A DNA stretch of 64,000 nucleotides, from the NCBI GenBank assembly GCA_024278855.1, contig JAJRSJ010000012.1:20700-84699 (forward strand). Reading direction: 5' to 3'. Shown piece after piece: positions 35,206 to 45,141 of this stretch. Numbering within the stretch: the first letter of the stretch is position 1; the number at the start of each line of letters is the position of its first letter. Made by a program: the position numbers and the translations under genes. This stretch comes from Alphaproteobacteria bacterium. GTDB taxonomy: Bacteria > Pseudomonadota > Alphaproteobacteria > Caulobacterales > Maricaulaceae. The notes under the pieces are model-generated. The model was not told the origin of the DNA and searched no databases. It saw only the letters and a program-made list of their open reading frames with translations.

Positions 35206-36678
35206 CTATTTCCACCACTTATTTGGCTTCTCCGTGAAATTCGCGCAAGACTCTAACGCACTACTTGCCGCGAATACGGTTTCCTCGTCCAGTGCCCGGC
35301 CTATGATTTGCAAGCCCAGTGGCAAACCGTTATTATCCAGCGCGGCCGGGACGGACATGGCTGGTAGACCTGCCAGGTTTGCCGTGACTGTGAAAATATC
35401 ATTTAGGTACATCGTCACCGGGTCGTTTAGTTTGCGGCCGACTGCGAATGCCGCGCTCGGGCATGTGGGGGTCAGGAGGGCGTCGCACTTTTCCCAGGCC
35501 CGTTTGAAATCATCAGCAATTTTTGTGCGTACTTTTTGCGCTTGCAAATAATAGGCATCGTAATATCCGGCAGACAATACATATGTCCCCATCATGATAC
35601 GGCGGCGCACCTCCTTGCCGAAACCTTCGGCGCGGGTGCGTTCATAGGTGTCGTAGAGGTTAGCACCCTCTACACGTTCGCCGTAGCGCATGCCGTCATA
35701 ACGGGCCAGATTGGAGGAGGCTTCGGCGGGCGCGACGATATAATAGGCCGGCAGTGCGTATTTGGTGTGGGGCAAAGATACATGCACAATTTCGGCGCCG
35801 CAGCTTTCCAGCCATTTAATCCCCTGCTGCCAGAGATCTTCGATCTCGCGCGGCATGCCGTCCATTGTGTATTCTTTGGGAATACCGATTTTCATACCCT
35901 TGATGGACTTGCCGCAAGCGGCGGACAAATCCGGCATGGGTTTGTTGATAGATGTGCTGTCTTTGGGATCATATCCGGCCATAGATTGCAGCATAATCGC
36001 ACTATCCTTAACGGTACGGGTAATCGGCCCGGCTTGATCAAGGGATGAAGCAAAGGCAACAACGCCCCAACGCGAACAACGGCCATAAGTTGGTTTGACA
36101 CCGACCGTGCCGGTAAAACTGGCGGGTTGGCGGATAGACCCGCCGGTATCGGTCGCCGTCGCGCCCAAACACATATTGGCGGCCACCGCAGAGGCCGAAC
36201 CGCCGCTTGAGCCGCCCGGTACCAGGTCTTCACCTTTACCTTTACGCCATGGGTTCACCACCGGGCCGAATGCAGAGGTTTCGTTGGAACTCCCCATAGC
36301 AAATTCGTCCATATTGAGCTTGCCGAGCATGACCATGCCGTCGCGCTTCATATTGGCGGTTACGGTACTTTCATACTGGGGTTTAAAATCGCCCAGGATT
36401 TTACTGCCCGCCGTGGTTTTGACATTTTCCGTGCAGAACAAATCTTTAATGCCGAGAGGCGCACCCTCAAGCGCCCCGCCCTCGCCCTTGGCAAGTTTGG
36501 CGTCCGATTTTTCCGCCGATTTCAGTGCATTGGTAAAATCGGTGGTAATGAAAGCGTTGAGATCCGCCGCCTCCATACAAGCATCAATATGGGCCTTGGT
36601 GATCTCTACGGACGAAAACTCTTTGGCCTTCAGGCCCGCCAGTGCCGCTTCGAGGGTGAGCTTGGTTAAATCGGACAT
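35206..36678 (-). CDS. gatA: Asp-tRNA(Asn)/Glu-tRNA(Gln) amidotransferase subunit A
   Basis: 490 residues of the amidase-signature family. The catalytic Lys in [11 protein letters not shown], the Ser-rich core [14 protein letters not shown] and the nucleophile region [14 protein letters not shown] form the Ser-cisSer-Lys triad. It releases ammonia from glutamine for tRNA-dependent amidation. A GGAGGAGAG ribosome site precedes the ATG. gatC reads 95 bp into its start. Confidence 0.96.
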   Translation of the reverse strand: MSDLTKLTLEAALAGLKAKEFSSVEITKAHIDACMEAADLNAFITTDFTNALKSAEKSDAKLAKGEGGALEGAPLGIKDLFCTENVKTTAGSKILGDFKPQYESTVTANMKRDGMVMLGKLNMDEFAMGSSNETSAFGPVVNPWRKGKGEDLVPGGSSGGSASAVAANMCLGATATDTGGSIRQPASFTGTVGVKPTYGRCSRWGVVAFASSLDQAGPITRTVKDSAIMLQSMAGYDPKDSTSINKPMPDLSAACGKSIKGMKIGIPKEYTMDGMPREIEDLWQQGIKWLESCGAEIVHVSLPHTKYALPAYYIVAPAEASSNLARYDGMRYGERVEGANLYDTYERTRAEGFGKEVRRRIMMGTYVLSAGYYDAYYLQAQKVRTKIADDFKRAWEKCDALLTPTCPSAAFAVGRKLNDPVTMYLNDIFTVTANLAGLPAMSVPAALDNNGLPLGLQIIGRALDEETVFAASSALESCANFTEKPNKWWK

Positions 36679-36985
36679 ATCTCTCCTCCACCGACCTTGG
36701 CACGACGAAATAGCCGGATTCGGTTTTTGGGGCGTTGGCCAGGACTTTATCCCGGATACCGCCGTCGGTAATTTCGTCCTTGCGCAGAGGTGCAGGCATC
36801 TCGACCGCTGAAGTCATCGGCTCTACGCCTTTCACATCAACCTCGCCTAATTGCTCAATCCAGGCCAATAGACCGTTCATTTCATCAGCCAAATACGCCA
36901 ACCGCTCCGGCTCCACATGTAGACGCGATAAACGCGCGATTTTTTCTACGGTTTTGGCGGTTACGCCTGTATTGTTCTCACGCAC
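36584..36985 (-). CDS. gatC: Asp-tRNA(Asn)/Glu-tRNA(Gln) amidotransferase subunit C, extended
   Basis: The first 95 or so residues are GatC ([65 protein letters not shown]). GatC normally stops there; here the frame runs about 38 codons further, across the gatA ribosome site and 95 bp into gatA. A lost stop codon or a small sequence error is likely. Start: GGAG lies 7 nt before the GTG at 36985; the TTG at 36991 is too close to it. GatC stabilises the GatA-GatB complex. Confidence 0.9.
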   Translation of the reverse strand: MRENNTGVTAKTVEKIARLSRLHVEPERLAYLADEMNGLLAWIEQLGEVDVKGVEPMTSAVEMPAPLRKDEITDGGIRDKVLANAPKTESGYFVVPRSVEERYVRFNQAHPRSGTGGPEGQRVFVRRDHQGPY

Positions 36986-37080
36986 GAGCAAGCTCCAGTT
37001 AAATCAAATCAAACAATGAACAGGCGGGTTAACAGGGCGGGGCTTGCGGGGCAAGAAATTTTGCCGCAATAAGGCTAGAT

Positions 37081-37311
37081 ATGAGATTATTCACTGTTTT
37101 TATCCGCATGGCGCAAGCCTTTCTGTTTTACCCGCTCATGGTCGGGGTGTTTTTATGGCTGTATATTCAGGATGCACACTGGATATTCGGGCTTGCCGTT
37201 ATTGCGGCTATCTTGATTATTGACCCGATTTGGCGAATTTTTGCGGCAAATACGCTCAAAGCTATGGGGAAATTTTTGCGTGACTCTATGCGCAAATCCG
37301 GGCATAAATAA
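37081..37311 (+). CDS. Small two-helix membrane protein
   Basis: 76 residues: hydrophobic helices at about 12-30 and 36-52 and a basic C-terminal tail (KAMGKFLRDSMRKSGHK). Not recognised. Stand-alone, divergent from gatC. A weak stem AACCG...CGGTT followed by an A/T-rich stretch ends it. Confidence 0.6.
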   Translation: MRLFTVFIRMAQAFLFYPLMVGVFLWLYIQDAHWIFGLAVIAAILIIDPIWRIFAANTLKAMGKFLRDSMRKSGHK

Positions 37312-37377
37312 GTGCAGTCACTACATAAAACCGCCATTTTCGGTTAATTATATTTATTTTACCCTCATTAGTTGATT

Positions 37378-37399
37378 GTTTACAAATTATGGTGTAAAC
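37378..37399. promoter_or_regulatory. Dyad-symmetric operator candidate
   Basis: GTTTAC-N10-GTAAAC is a perfect 6-bp dyad lying just before the hairpin-rich region. The spacing fits a dimeric helix-turn-helix regulator; the regulator is unknown. Confidence 0.35.
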
Positions 37400-37585
37400 G
37401 ATTCTCAGGCGGTGCGGGTTCCCCAATGCTCCCACAGCCAAACGGTAGCAACCCCACGCCCTAATAGCTACCGAACACAAGGTGGGCTGGTCATTGGTCT
37501 CTACAATCATCCCTGTGAGCTTAATGACCAGCCACCAATTGTCCACAGGCCCTAGTAGGCCAGTGACCTGTCTTAAATGTCTACA
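37400..37585. ncRNA. Structured intergenic region, candidate small RNA or leader
   Basis: The region has three well-formed hairpins: CGGTAGC/GCTACCG (37443-37449 with 37467-37473), a strong stem of about 13 bp, GGCTGGTCATT/AATGACCAGCC (37485-37495 with 37523-37533, extended by GTGG/CCAC with one bulge), and ACAGG...CCTGT enclosing GGCC...GGCC (about 37545-37575). No good ORF is present. It resembles none of 6S, tmRNA, SRP RNA or RNase P as far as I can see. It could be a free RNA or the leader of the secreted-protein gene at 37691. Strand unresolved. Confidence 0.4.
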
Positions 37586-37690
37586 GAACTCTAACATGGA
37601 TAAAAATTCATATTTTGTCATAATTCCGGCAGGTTTTGGCCACATTCACTGCCAAGTATAAGGTTCTGGGAGGCGTTTTAGGAGGAGACG

Positions 37691-38182
37691 ATGTTACATC
37701 TTTTAACACCAAACAATAAAACGGCATTAAAATCATATATTGCCCCAAAACCATATATTACCTTAAAATCATATATTGCATGGCTTGCGATGGTGCTGGC
37801 CGCTGTGATGATTTTATCAAGCCCTGCACTTGCTAGCCCGCAAAAGAAGCAAGATGATCCGGTTGAAAAAATAAGTAAAACCGATGCCCAAAGCAAAGAT
37901 GCTCCGGACAAAACCAAGCCAATAGAGCTACCAACAACCGGGAAATCCAAAAAAGATGCGCGCAAACCCATAGCGGATTCCACCCAGAGTGATGCCCCGG
38001 ATAATACCAAGACGGCGGTGGCCAAGTCGCAATCTTGTTTCAAACAAGACAGCGGTGCTTATGAATGCGTCTGCGACAACAAAAAAGACTGCGTAGAGCT
38101 GACTAAATCAGGGATTTGCGAACCCGGCACCGAATGGAAAAACGCGGAAAGTTTTGGCGGGTGTACGAAAAAGACGAAGTAA
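37691..38182 (+). CDS. Secreted Cys-rich small protein
   Basis: 163 residues. A Sec-type signal helix (about 30-48, cleavage near ALA-SPQ) is followed by a Lys/Asp-rich disordered stretch (about 50-112) and a C-terminal domain with six Cys (SCF, ECVC, DCV, IC, GC), suggesting three disulfides in the periplasm. The extra N-terminal 29 residues contain an 18-bp tandem repeat (KSYIAP/KPYITL/KSYIA). A strong GGAGGAG ribosome site precedes the ATG. No family recognised. It ends 1 bp from the convergent gltX stop. Confidence 0.7.
   Translation: MLHLLTPNNKTALKSYIAPKPYITLKSYIAWLAMVLAAVMILSSPALASPQKKQDDPVEKISKTDAQSKDAPDKTKPIELPTTGKSKKDARKPIADSTQSDAPDNTKTAVAKSQSCFKQDSGAYECVCDNKKDCVELTKSGICEPGTEWKNAESFGGCTKKTK
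37729..37780 (+). repeat. In-frame 18-bp tandem repeat at the N-terminus of the secreted protein
   Basis: Units at 37729, 37747 and 37765 share AAAATCATATATT with few changes and encode KSYI-type hexapeptides before the signal helix. Confidence 0.7.
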
Positions 38183-39537
38183 CTAGCCCACTTCACCTGC
38201 GAGACGCGCTTTGGCGCGTTTCGCCCCCAAAAGCGGCAATAATTTATCCATTTCCGGCCCGCGCGCCCGCCCGGTCAGGGCCATACGCAAGGGCAAAAAC
38301 AGGCTTTTACCTTTGCGCCCGGTTTTTTCTTTCAAATCTCCAACCCATTGTCCCCAACTCTGCCCGTCAAGCTCGTCTGGCAAAAGTTCAGCCGCCTGTT
38401 GACAAAAACCCATATCTTCTTCACTGATTTGACCCGCCATCGGCGCATGGATAACCGTTGACCATCCGGCGGTCTCCCCTCACCTGCCAAGATTATTGCG
38501 CACCAACAGCCAAAAGTCTTCGCCGCCCGCAACGCCCATACTGTCTAGCCGGTCTTTCACCTGGCTATAAGGTGTCTCGTGCAACAGGCGAGCATTGACC
38601 AAGTCCAACTCGGCCTCATCAAAGCGCGCCGGGGCGCGGCCAATTTTAGCAAAGGAAAATTCCTCGACCAATTGCGCCAGGCTAGACCGGGCCTCCACCG
38701 GGTCAGACGTACCGATTTGGCCAAAAGCGAACAAATTGCCAAAGGCTCAACGCCTTGGTCTCGGAGTTGGTCCATAGACAAGGAGCCCAAGCGTTTGGAC
38801 AGACCTTTACCGTCGCGGCCAACCAAGAGGGGTGTATGGGCGAATTTCGGCATCAGACCGCCGCCGTTTTGTGCAAACAAAGCTTCAAATATCTCGATTT
38901 GGGCTCCAGAATTGGTCACATGATCTTCGCCGCGAATAATGTGGGTGATATTGGAGTCTATATCGTCAACCACGCTAGGCAATGTGTAGAGATAAGTACC
39001 GTCGCCGCGAATTAAAACCGGATCGGACAGGGAAGATGTGTCAATATTTTGCGGCCCGCGCACCACATCATCCCAACTGGCAGTTTTGCCCGAAAGCTTG
39101 AACCGCCAATGGGGTTTACGGCCCTCCGCTTCAAATTTTGCCCGCTGCTCGTCCGTTAGGCGCAAGCCTGTGCGGTCATAGACCGGCGGCTTGCTTTGGG
39201 CGCGCAGGATTTTGCGTTGGCGGTCAAGTTCTTCCGCCGTCTCGTAACAAGCGTAGAGATAGCCTTTGTCGATGAGGTTTTGGGCGTACGCATCATAAAT
39301 ATCAAAACGGTCTGACTGGTTAAAGCTTGAGCCCCAATCCATGCCGAGCCAGGACAAATCGCGTTTAATCCCGTCCTCATAGGCCTTGGTGGAGCGGCCC
39401 GTATCCGTGTCGTCAATCCGCAGGATAAATTCCCCGCCTGCGCTTGCGGCATAAAGCCAGTTCATCAAGGCGGTGCGGACATTACCCACATGCAATTTCC
39501 CGGTCGGGCTCGGTGCAAATCTAACGATAGGTTTCAT
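38183..39537 (-). pseudogene. gltX: Glutamyl-tRNA synthetase, disrupted by a frameshift and a stop
   Basis: From [27 protein letters not shown] (HIGH motif) through WRFKLSGK and the KMSKS-type [10 protein letters not shown] the frame is intact. It shifts at 38716-38718, where one more base in the A run would give [12 protein letters not shown]. The restored frame runs to VRNNLGR and hits TGA at 38480-38482; the same frame then continues GETAGWSTV to TGRKGKSLFLPLRMALTGRARGPEM and ends at 38183. The enzyme charges tRNA-Glu (and tRNA-Gln in organisms with GatCAB). Alphaproteobacteria often carry two gltX copies, so loss of one is tolerable; sequence error is equally possible. Confidence 0.88.
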
Positions 39538-39562
39538 AGTTTTATTCCTAATATTTTTATGC

Positions 39563-41242
39563 CTAGATATTTTTTTGATCGGGAACCTTGTCCCGGTATT
39601 TGTTGGTGATTGGATAGCGGCGATCGCGCCCAAAATTTCTATTGCCAATTTTAACGCCCGGCGGGGCTTGTCTGCGTTTGTATTCTGCGATGTGCAACAA
39701 ATGTTGTATGCGGCGCACGGTATCGGGCTTATGGCCTTTTGCCAATATGTCTTCAACCGGTAATTCTTGCTCTATCAGCCCGTACAGAATATCGTCCAAA
39801 ACTGCGTAAGGCGGCAGGCTGTCCTGATCGGTTTGGTCGGGGCGCAGTTCCGCCGTCGGTGCTTTGGTGATGATCCGGTTCGGGATCGGGTTTTTTGGCC
39901 CAAACAGCCCTTCAGGATGGACACTATTGCGCCAATTTACCAATTCATAAACTTCGGTTTTATAGACATCTTTGAGCGGGTTATAGCCGCCGCACATATC
40001 GCCGTACAAGGTCGCATAACCCACCGCCATTTCCGATTTATTGCCAGTTGTCACCAACATCGGCCCGAATTTATTGGACAGAGCCATCAAGGTAACGGCC
40101 CGGATGCGCGATTGCAGGTTTTCTTCGGTTGTGTCCGGCTCTGTCCCCGCGAAATGCCCTGCCAACATGCCGGTAAATGCATCCACCGCACCGGGGATCG
40201 GAATAATATCATATTTGCAGCCAAGCCGTTTGGCACAGGCTTTGGCATCTTCCAGACTGTCATTTGAGGTATATTTTGACGGCATCATCACGCACCAGAC
40301 CCGGTCGGGGCCAAGGGCGTCTACGCAAATCGCTGCCGCCATGGCACTATCAACGCCGCCGGACATGCCAAGCACAACCTGCTTGAAGCCGTTTTTATTG
40401 ACATAATCGCCAAGCCCCAGACACATGGCCCGCCAATCGGCTTCCATCTGGTTGAGCCTCGGTAGATTGGTCGCGCTTGTACACATCCATTCGCTACCAA
40501 TCTTTGACCAAGTTGCAACTTCAAACGCTGCTTCGAAGGACGGTAGAAACTGGCGAATTTTTTCGTCGGCCGTCACACTAAAGGACGAGCCGTCAAACAC
40601 CAATTCGTCCTGACCGCCCACCTGATTAACATAGACAAGCGGCAGGCCCGCCCGCTCAATACGTTCATTGACAACATGCAAACGTTCACGGCGGGCCGTG
40701 CGGCGGTAAGGGGAGCCATTGGGCGATATCAGCAGCTCCGCCCCAAGTCTGGCCAAGTTTTTCGCCACCCCCATATGCCAAATATCCTCACATATGGGCA
40801 GACCGATTTTGACGCCGCAAATCTCGACCGGTTTTGGTAATGGGCCGGGCGAAAACACTCTTTCCTCATCAAAAACGCCATAATTAGGCAAAAAATGCTT
40901 GAAACGTTTGTCGGTAATTTTTCCGCCCTTCATCACCAAAATCGCCGAGTATAATTTCCCCCGATACAGCCACGGGGTTGAGAACACCACCGCCGGGCCA
41001 TTTTTAGTCAATTTGGCAAATTTCAACGCTTCGGTTTTGCAATCGGCGACGGCGGCCGGTTTGAGCACCAAATCTTCCGGTGGGTAGCCAATGACGAACA
41101 ATTCCGGTAAAACCAAAATATCTGCGCCCTCACGCTTGGCCCGTGCGTATACAGCGCGGGCCTTGGCCATATTGCCGGCCAAATCTCCCACGGTCGGGTT
41201 TAGCTGGGCCGAAGCGATTTTAAGTCTTTTTGTCATAGGCAT
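39563..41242 (-). CDS. nadE: Glutamine-dependent NAD+ synthetase
   Basis: 559 residues: an N-terminal nitrilase-type glutaminase domain with Glu ([10 protein letters not shown]), Lys ([11 protein letters not shown]) and Cys (PICEDIW), and a C-terminal synthetase domain with the PP-loop [13 protein letters not shown] and [18 protein letters not shown]. It amidates deamido-NAD using glutamine, completing the pathway that nadD serves. It lies 25 bp from gltX on the same strand and diverges from the EAL gene. Confidence 0.96.
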   Translation of the reverse strand: MPMTKRLKIASAQLNPTVGDLAGNMAKARAVYARAKREGADILVLPELFVIGYPPEDLVLKPAAVADCKTEALKFAKLTKNGPAVVFSTPWLYRGKLYSAILVMKGGKITDKRFKHFLPNYGVFDEERVFSPGPLPKPVEICGVKIGLPICEDIWHMGVAKNLARLGAELLISPNGSPYRRTARRERLHVVNERIERAGLPLVYVNQVGGQDELVFDGSSFSVTADEKIRQFLPSFEAAFEVATWSKIGSEWMCTSATNLPRLNQMEADWRAMCLGLGDYVNKNGFKQVVLGMSGGVDSAMAAAICVDALGPDRVWCVMMPSKYTSNDSLEDAKACAKRLGCKYDIIPIPGAVDAFTGMLAGHFAGTEPDTTEENLQSRIRAVTLMALSNKFGPMLVTTGNKSEMAVGYATLYGDMCGGYNPLKDVYKTEVYELVNWRNSVHPEGLFGPKNPIPNRIITKAPTAELRPDQTDQDSLPPYAVLDDILYGLIEQELPVEDILAKGHKPDTVRRIQHLLHIAEYKRRQAPPGVKIGNRNFGRDRRYPITNKYRDKVPDQKNI

Positions 41243-41277
41243 GTTTAACGCCGCTTTGCGCCGCTTGCAATCGCTAT

Positions 41278-41293
41278 CAGGCCCTAGGGCCTG
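41278..41293. promoter_or_regulatory. 16-bp perfect palindrome between nadE and the EAL gene
   Basis: CAGGCCCTAGGGCCTG is a perfect palindrome in the 95-bp divergent intergenic region. A related TGCCCTAGGGCA lies upstream of degP (51564-51575). Candidate operator. Confidence 0.35.
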
Positions 41294-41337
41294 TCCCTAA
41301 GATAGCTCGTAAATCTTTAGACAATTTTTAGGGGTAT

Positions 41338-42126
41338 ATGCTAATCAAACCTATGCCTAAGCTATATACAAACCCTGATATACAATCAATTTCCGACCTG
41401 CCAATTTCCGACCTGCAAACGGAACTGGGGTTTCGCACCCATATTTCTGAAAAACGTCATACCATTATGCGCCAACCCGTTATCTGCGCCAAAGATTTCT
41501 CCATCTTGCACCATGAATGGCTCGTGCGGTTTGATAGTGATACCGGGCTAGACCATATCTTGCGGCCGGCAGAAATCAGCGGCGCCATATCTGACCTTGA
41601 CTTATCTATGTTGGCGCAGGCGGTTTCGGCGCTAAATGCCGATCCTGACAGACATGCAATCGCGGTAAATCTGTCCGGTGCCTCTTTCACAGACCCGGTA
41701 TTTGAACGCAGCTTGCTGACTTTATTGGCGAAACTTGAAACCAAACCGGCAAAATTGCTGTTTGAGCTTACTGAAACATGGGATTTAAAAGATTTGCGGC
41801 CCGCAGTGCGTTTGTTAAACATCTTGCGTGAGCGCGGCCACAGCCTGTGCCTTGACGATGTTGGGGCCGGGGCGGCATCCTTGCGCTATTTACGGGCATT
41901 CCCCACTGACTGGTTGAAAATTGATGGCGATTTTGTCGCTGGCGCGGCCAGTTGCAGCCGCGAAAAAGCCGTGTTAAAGGCCGTGCTTGGTTTGCGCGGT
42001 GCACTGGATGTTCGCTTTATTGCCGAAGGTATAGAATCCGAGCCTTTGCGGGATTTTGCCCTAAAATTGGGCTTTGACGCCCTCCAAGGCTTTGCCATTG
42101 CCGCGCCCGAGCCTGAAATATCATAA
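41338..42126 (+). CDS. Stand-alone EAL-domain protein
   Basis: 262 residues. EAL-domain landmarks are in order: HHEWLVRF in place of EAL-LR (the Glu is kept), VNLSG (Asn), FELTET (Glu), CLDDVGAG (Asp-Asp), LKIDGDFV (Lys), AEGIES (Glu) and LQGFAIA (Gln). Metal and catalytic residues appear retained, so c-di-GMP phosphodiesterase activity is possible, though the family includes non-enzymatic forms. No membrane segment. The N-terminus has a 15-bp tandem repeat (ISDLP/ISDLQ). A PleC-like kinase gene follows, hinting at cell-cycle or motility control. Confidence 0.85.
   Translation: MLIKPMPKLYTNPDIQSISDLPISDLQTELGFRTHISEKRHTIMRQPVICAKDFSILHHEWLVRFDSDTGLDHILRPAEISGAISDLDLSMLAQAVSALNADPDRHAIAVNLSGASFTDPVFERSLLTLLAKLETKPAKLLFELTETWDLKDLRPAVRLLNILRERGHSLCLDDVGAGAASLRYLRAFPTDWLKIDGDFVAGAASCSREKAVLKAVLGLRGALDVRFIAEGIESEPLRDFALKLGFDALQGFAIAAPEPEIS
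41387..41416 (+). repeat. In-frame 15-bp tandem repeat in the EAL gene
   Basis: Two perfect copies of CAATTTCCGACCTGC encode the SISDLPISDLQ stretch at residues 17-27. Confidence 0.8.
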
Positions 42127-42235
42127 ATTCTTGTATTTTTCACGTGTATTACATCGCATTTTAGTCGACTTTATTAACACGTCCCAACTATTCTGTTGCT
42201 GATTCGCCGTTAACTGAAGCCCTAGCAGAGGTTTC

Positions 42236-45012
42236 GTGCATTTGAGAGGTTTCGTGAATAAAGGCCCGATTCCATTCCAGCATACGCCGCCGCCCCATTC
42301 CGGGCTACCGCCAAGGCATGCCATACGCCAAGCAGTCGCCCCGGGCCAAGCTGTGAAAACCACAAAGCAAAAGCGGTTTTCCAAATTCAGTGCGCCTTTT
42401 AGTGCCAATATAAACGCATTATCAGCGGACAAAAGGTCGGCGCGCCTTATGTTAATGTTGGCCATAGCTTTTTTGATTTTCTATGTGTTGATTGTCGCCT
42501 CCAAATTATTCGTAGATTACGGAACCAATCAAAATAGAGCGCAACAACAGCATTTCAGTTCTTCACAAGCCGTTGCGGTGCGCATGTCTACGGAAATTGA
42601 AAATGCTATGATCTGGATCGACAATGGGCTTAGCGAAGGGCAAACACCGAGCCAAGCGGCACGCTTAATTGCCAAATCTCCAGTTATTTCCGCAGCCATT
42701 ATCGTCAATTCAAAGGGCGGTACGATTGCAAGTTATCCCGCCGGGTCACAAATACTGGATAATTTTCCTGTCAACAATATTGGATCTCCCGGCGTCACAC
42801 TCAACTCGGTTATCCAACCGGACGGTCACATCATTCCCTTGATTATCAAACAAACCGGACAATATTTCGTCGTCGCGGCCTTAGCTGATACGGTATTGGC
42901 AAATGAAAACAAAACAATGGGAACATTGGCCGTTATCACCCCGTCCGGGCGCATGATTAGCGGCGACAAGACCATGGGTAAAACCGGCCCGCGTGATGCT
43001 TTTAATCTAACTGCGGCACAATTTTCCAACCTCACCCAAGCCGGCTCTAATACTATTGTTAAAATTACAGTCCACGGCAACAAGCAATTACTGGCTTCCG
43101 TACAAATTCCAAACACGGATTTATTTCTGCTAAGCTCAAAGAAACAATTGGAAACATCCATATTACAAAACAATCTGTCCTTGTTCTTTATCCTGTTTAT
43201 TGGCACATGTGCTTTGGTCTGGACATTGCTCCACTCCTTGACGAAACAGCTCAGGGTGGTGCAAGGCGTTCAACAAAGCACTGAAGTTTCCCAACAACGC
43301 TACCAAGCCGCTATTGAAGGTGACCGGGGCGGGGTCTGGGAAGTTGATCTGGCTGGAAGTTTGGCTTTTGTCAGCGGCTCCCTTGCCGGGCTTTTGGGTT
43401 TGTTGCGCAAAGAACAAACCATGCCATTGTCACGGTTTTTAAATCTGTTCCATCCTGAAGACCGTGAGCGGTTTTTGTCATTTGCCCGCAGGGCCCATGT
43501 ACAAGGCGAATTTGATTTCGATATCCGCGTTGCCCACCTTCCTTTAATGCTACAATGTCGCGGGCGGTCTTCTGTGCGTTCCGGGCACGAAATGAAACGG
43601 GTGATTGTCGGCGTTGCCCTGGACATTACCGAACAGCGTGCGGCGCAAATGCGTTTGCAAATAACCGAATCCCGGCTCCATGACGCCCTAAGCTCAATGA
43701 CGGATTCTTTCGTGGTTTGGGATTCTATGAAACGATTAGTGGTCTGGAACAGCAAATTTATGGACTTTTTGGCCTGCAGCCTGGCTCACTCTATGAGGGT
43801 CTGGAGCATGTTAGCGTTGATTTCATGACCCAGGGGGCAATTTTTGAGACATTCAATTATGAACGCGCCGGTGAAAAATGGACCGAATTTCACCTAAAAG
43901 ACGGCCGCTGGATCCGCTATATTGAAGCCAAAACCGCTGAAGGCGGACATGTCAGTATTGGTACGGACATTACGGAAATCCGGTTGCGCGAAGCTGAATT
44001 GACCGCCAATGAGCAGACCTTGAAAAATACGGTGGAAGTCCTGCGCAAATCTCAAGAAAGCATTGTTGAGTTGGCCGAGCGTTATGAAAGCGAAAAAATA
44101 CGCGCTGAAGAAGCCAGCCAATCCAAGACTAATTTCCTGGCCAGTATGAGCCATGAACTGCGCACCCCGCTCAATGCTATCAACGGGTTTTCCGATATTA
44201 TGCAAAAAGAAATGTTCGGGCCGTTGGGCGATCCTAGATACAAAGATTACGTCAATGATATTTTATTCTCGGGCCAACATCTGTTGTCTTTGATCAACGA
44301 CATCCTTGATATGTCAAAAATTGAAGCCGGGAAAATGAGCTTGAACACCGAAGTCATGTTTTTACACGAAATGTTGGCGCAGGTCGTGCGCATGGTCAGA
44401 GGTAAAGCCGATGATGCAGGCTTGAAACTTGAAGTCGATGTCGCCGAGGTGAAAGAAATTGAAGCTGACCCTCGCTCCATCAAACAGGTCTTGTTAAATT
44501 TGTTAACCAACGCCATCAAATTCACGCCCGAAGGCGGCAGGGTCGGGGTCGAGTTGATCCAAAAACAAACCGGAATTATCGTCAAGGTTTGCGACACTGG
44601 CATCGGTATTTCCCAAAAGAACATAGACAAGCTGGCCAAACCGTTTGAACAGGTTGATGACAAAGCCAACCGGCAAACTGAAGGCACGGGACTGGGTTTG
44701 GCTTTGTCAAAATCCTTTGTGGAATTACACGGCGGCAAGTTTAAAATTGAAAGTGTTGTCGGCAAGGGTACAACAGTGATATTCTCCTTGCCCAACAAAC
44801 CAATCATGCCGGCACAAGAGGACGAAACAGCAGATGTAAGCCACGAGATCTCCCAACTTACAGCCGATATTTCCAGTATTTTAGGACAGACTGAAAACTT
44901 GCCGTATCTCACACCGCAAACCAATCCCCCGCCGCCCTATCCGGGTACAGGCATTCCCCAAGCGCCTGCTCAAACGACACCACAAGTTAAGCAAGGCCGT
45001 CCTGCCGCTTAA
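42236..45012 (+). pseudogene. PleC/DivJ-like sensor histidine kinase, disrupted by a 1-base deletion
   Basis: First frame: a transmembrane helix (about 70-92), a periplasmic sensor region, a second helix (about 315-336) and a PAS domain. At a run of five T (43766-43770) the frame shifts; one more T gives MDFFGLQPGSLYEGL and joins the second frame with a further PAS part, a coiled coil, FLASMSHELRTPLNAINGFSDIM (phospho-His near 44150), NLLTNAIKF, DTGIGI and GTGLGLALSK. The phrase MFGPLGDPRYKDYVNDI after the H-box is characteristic of the PleC/DivJ subfamily controlling DivK. A Pro-rich tail follows. The GTG start is uncertain. Confidence 0.85.
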
Positions 45013-45018
45013 TATCTC

Positions 45019-45096
45019 TTATTTTTCAAGAGGGGTTTCGCCTGTAAGCGGGGTCATTTCAATGGTTTGAAAAACCGCTTCAAGCATTAAAGTCAT
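45019..45096 (-). CDS. Candidate 25-residue small protein downstream of glnE
   Basis: An ATG with a near-perfect GAGGAGA ribosome site 6 nt upstream opens a 25-codon frame, MTLMLEAVFQTIEMTPLTG and on to LEK. It begins 45 bp after the glnE stop on the same strand and converges with the kinase gene. No family known. The ribosome site is the main support. Confidence 0.4.
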   Translation of the reverse strand: MTLMLEAVFQTIEMTPLTGETPLEK

Positions 45097-45141
45097 TCTT
45101 GTCTCCTCTTCGTTTGCGTTAGACTTAGAGCGGCTTATGAA

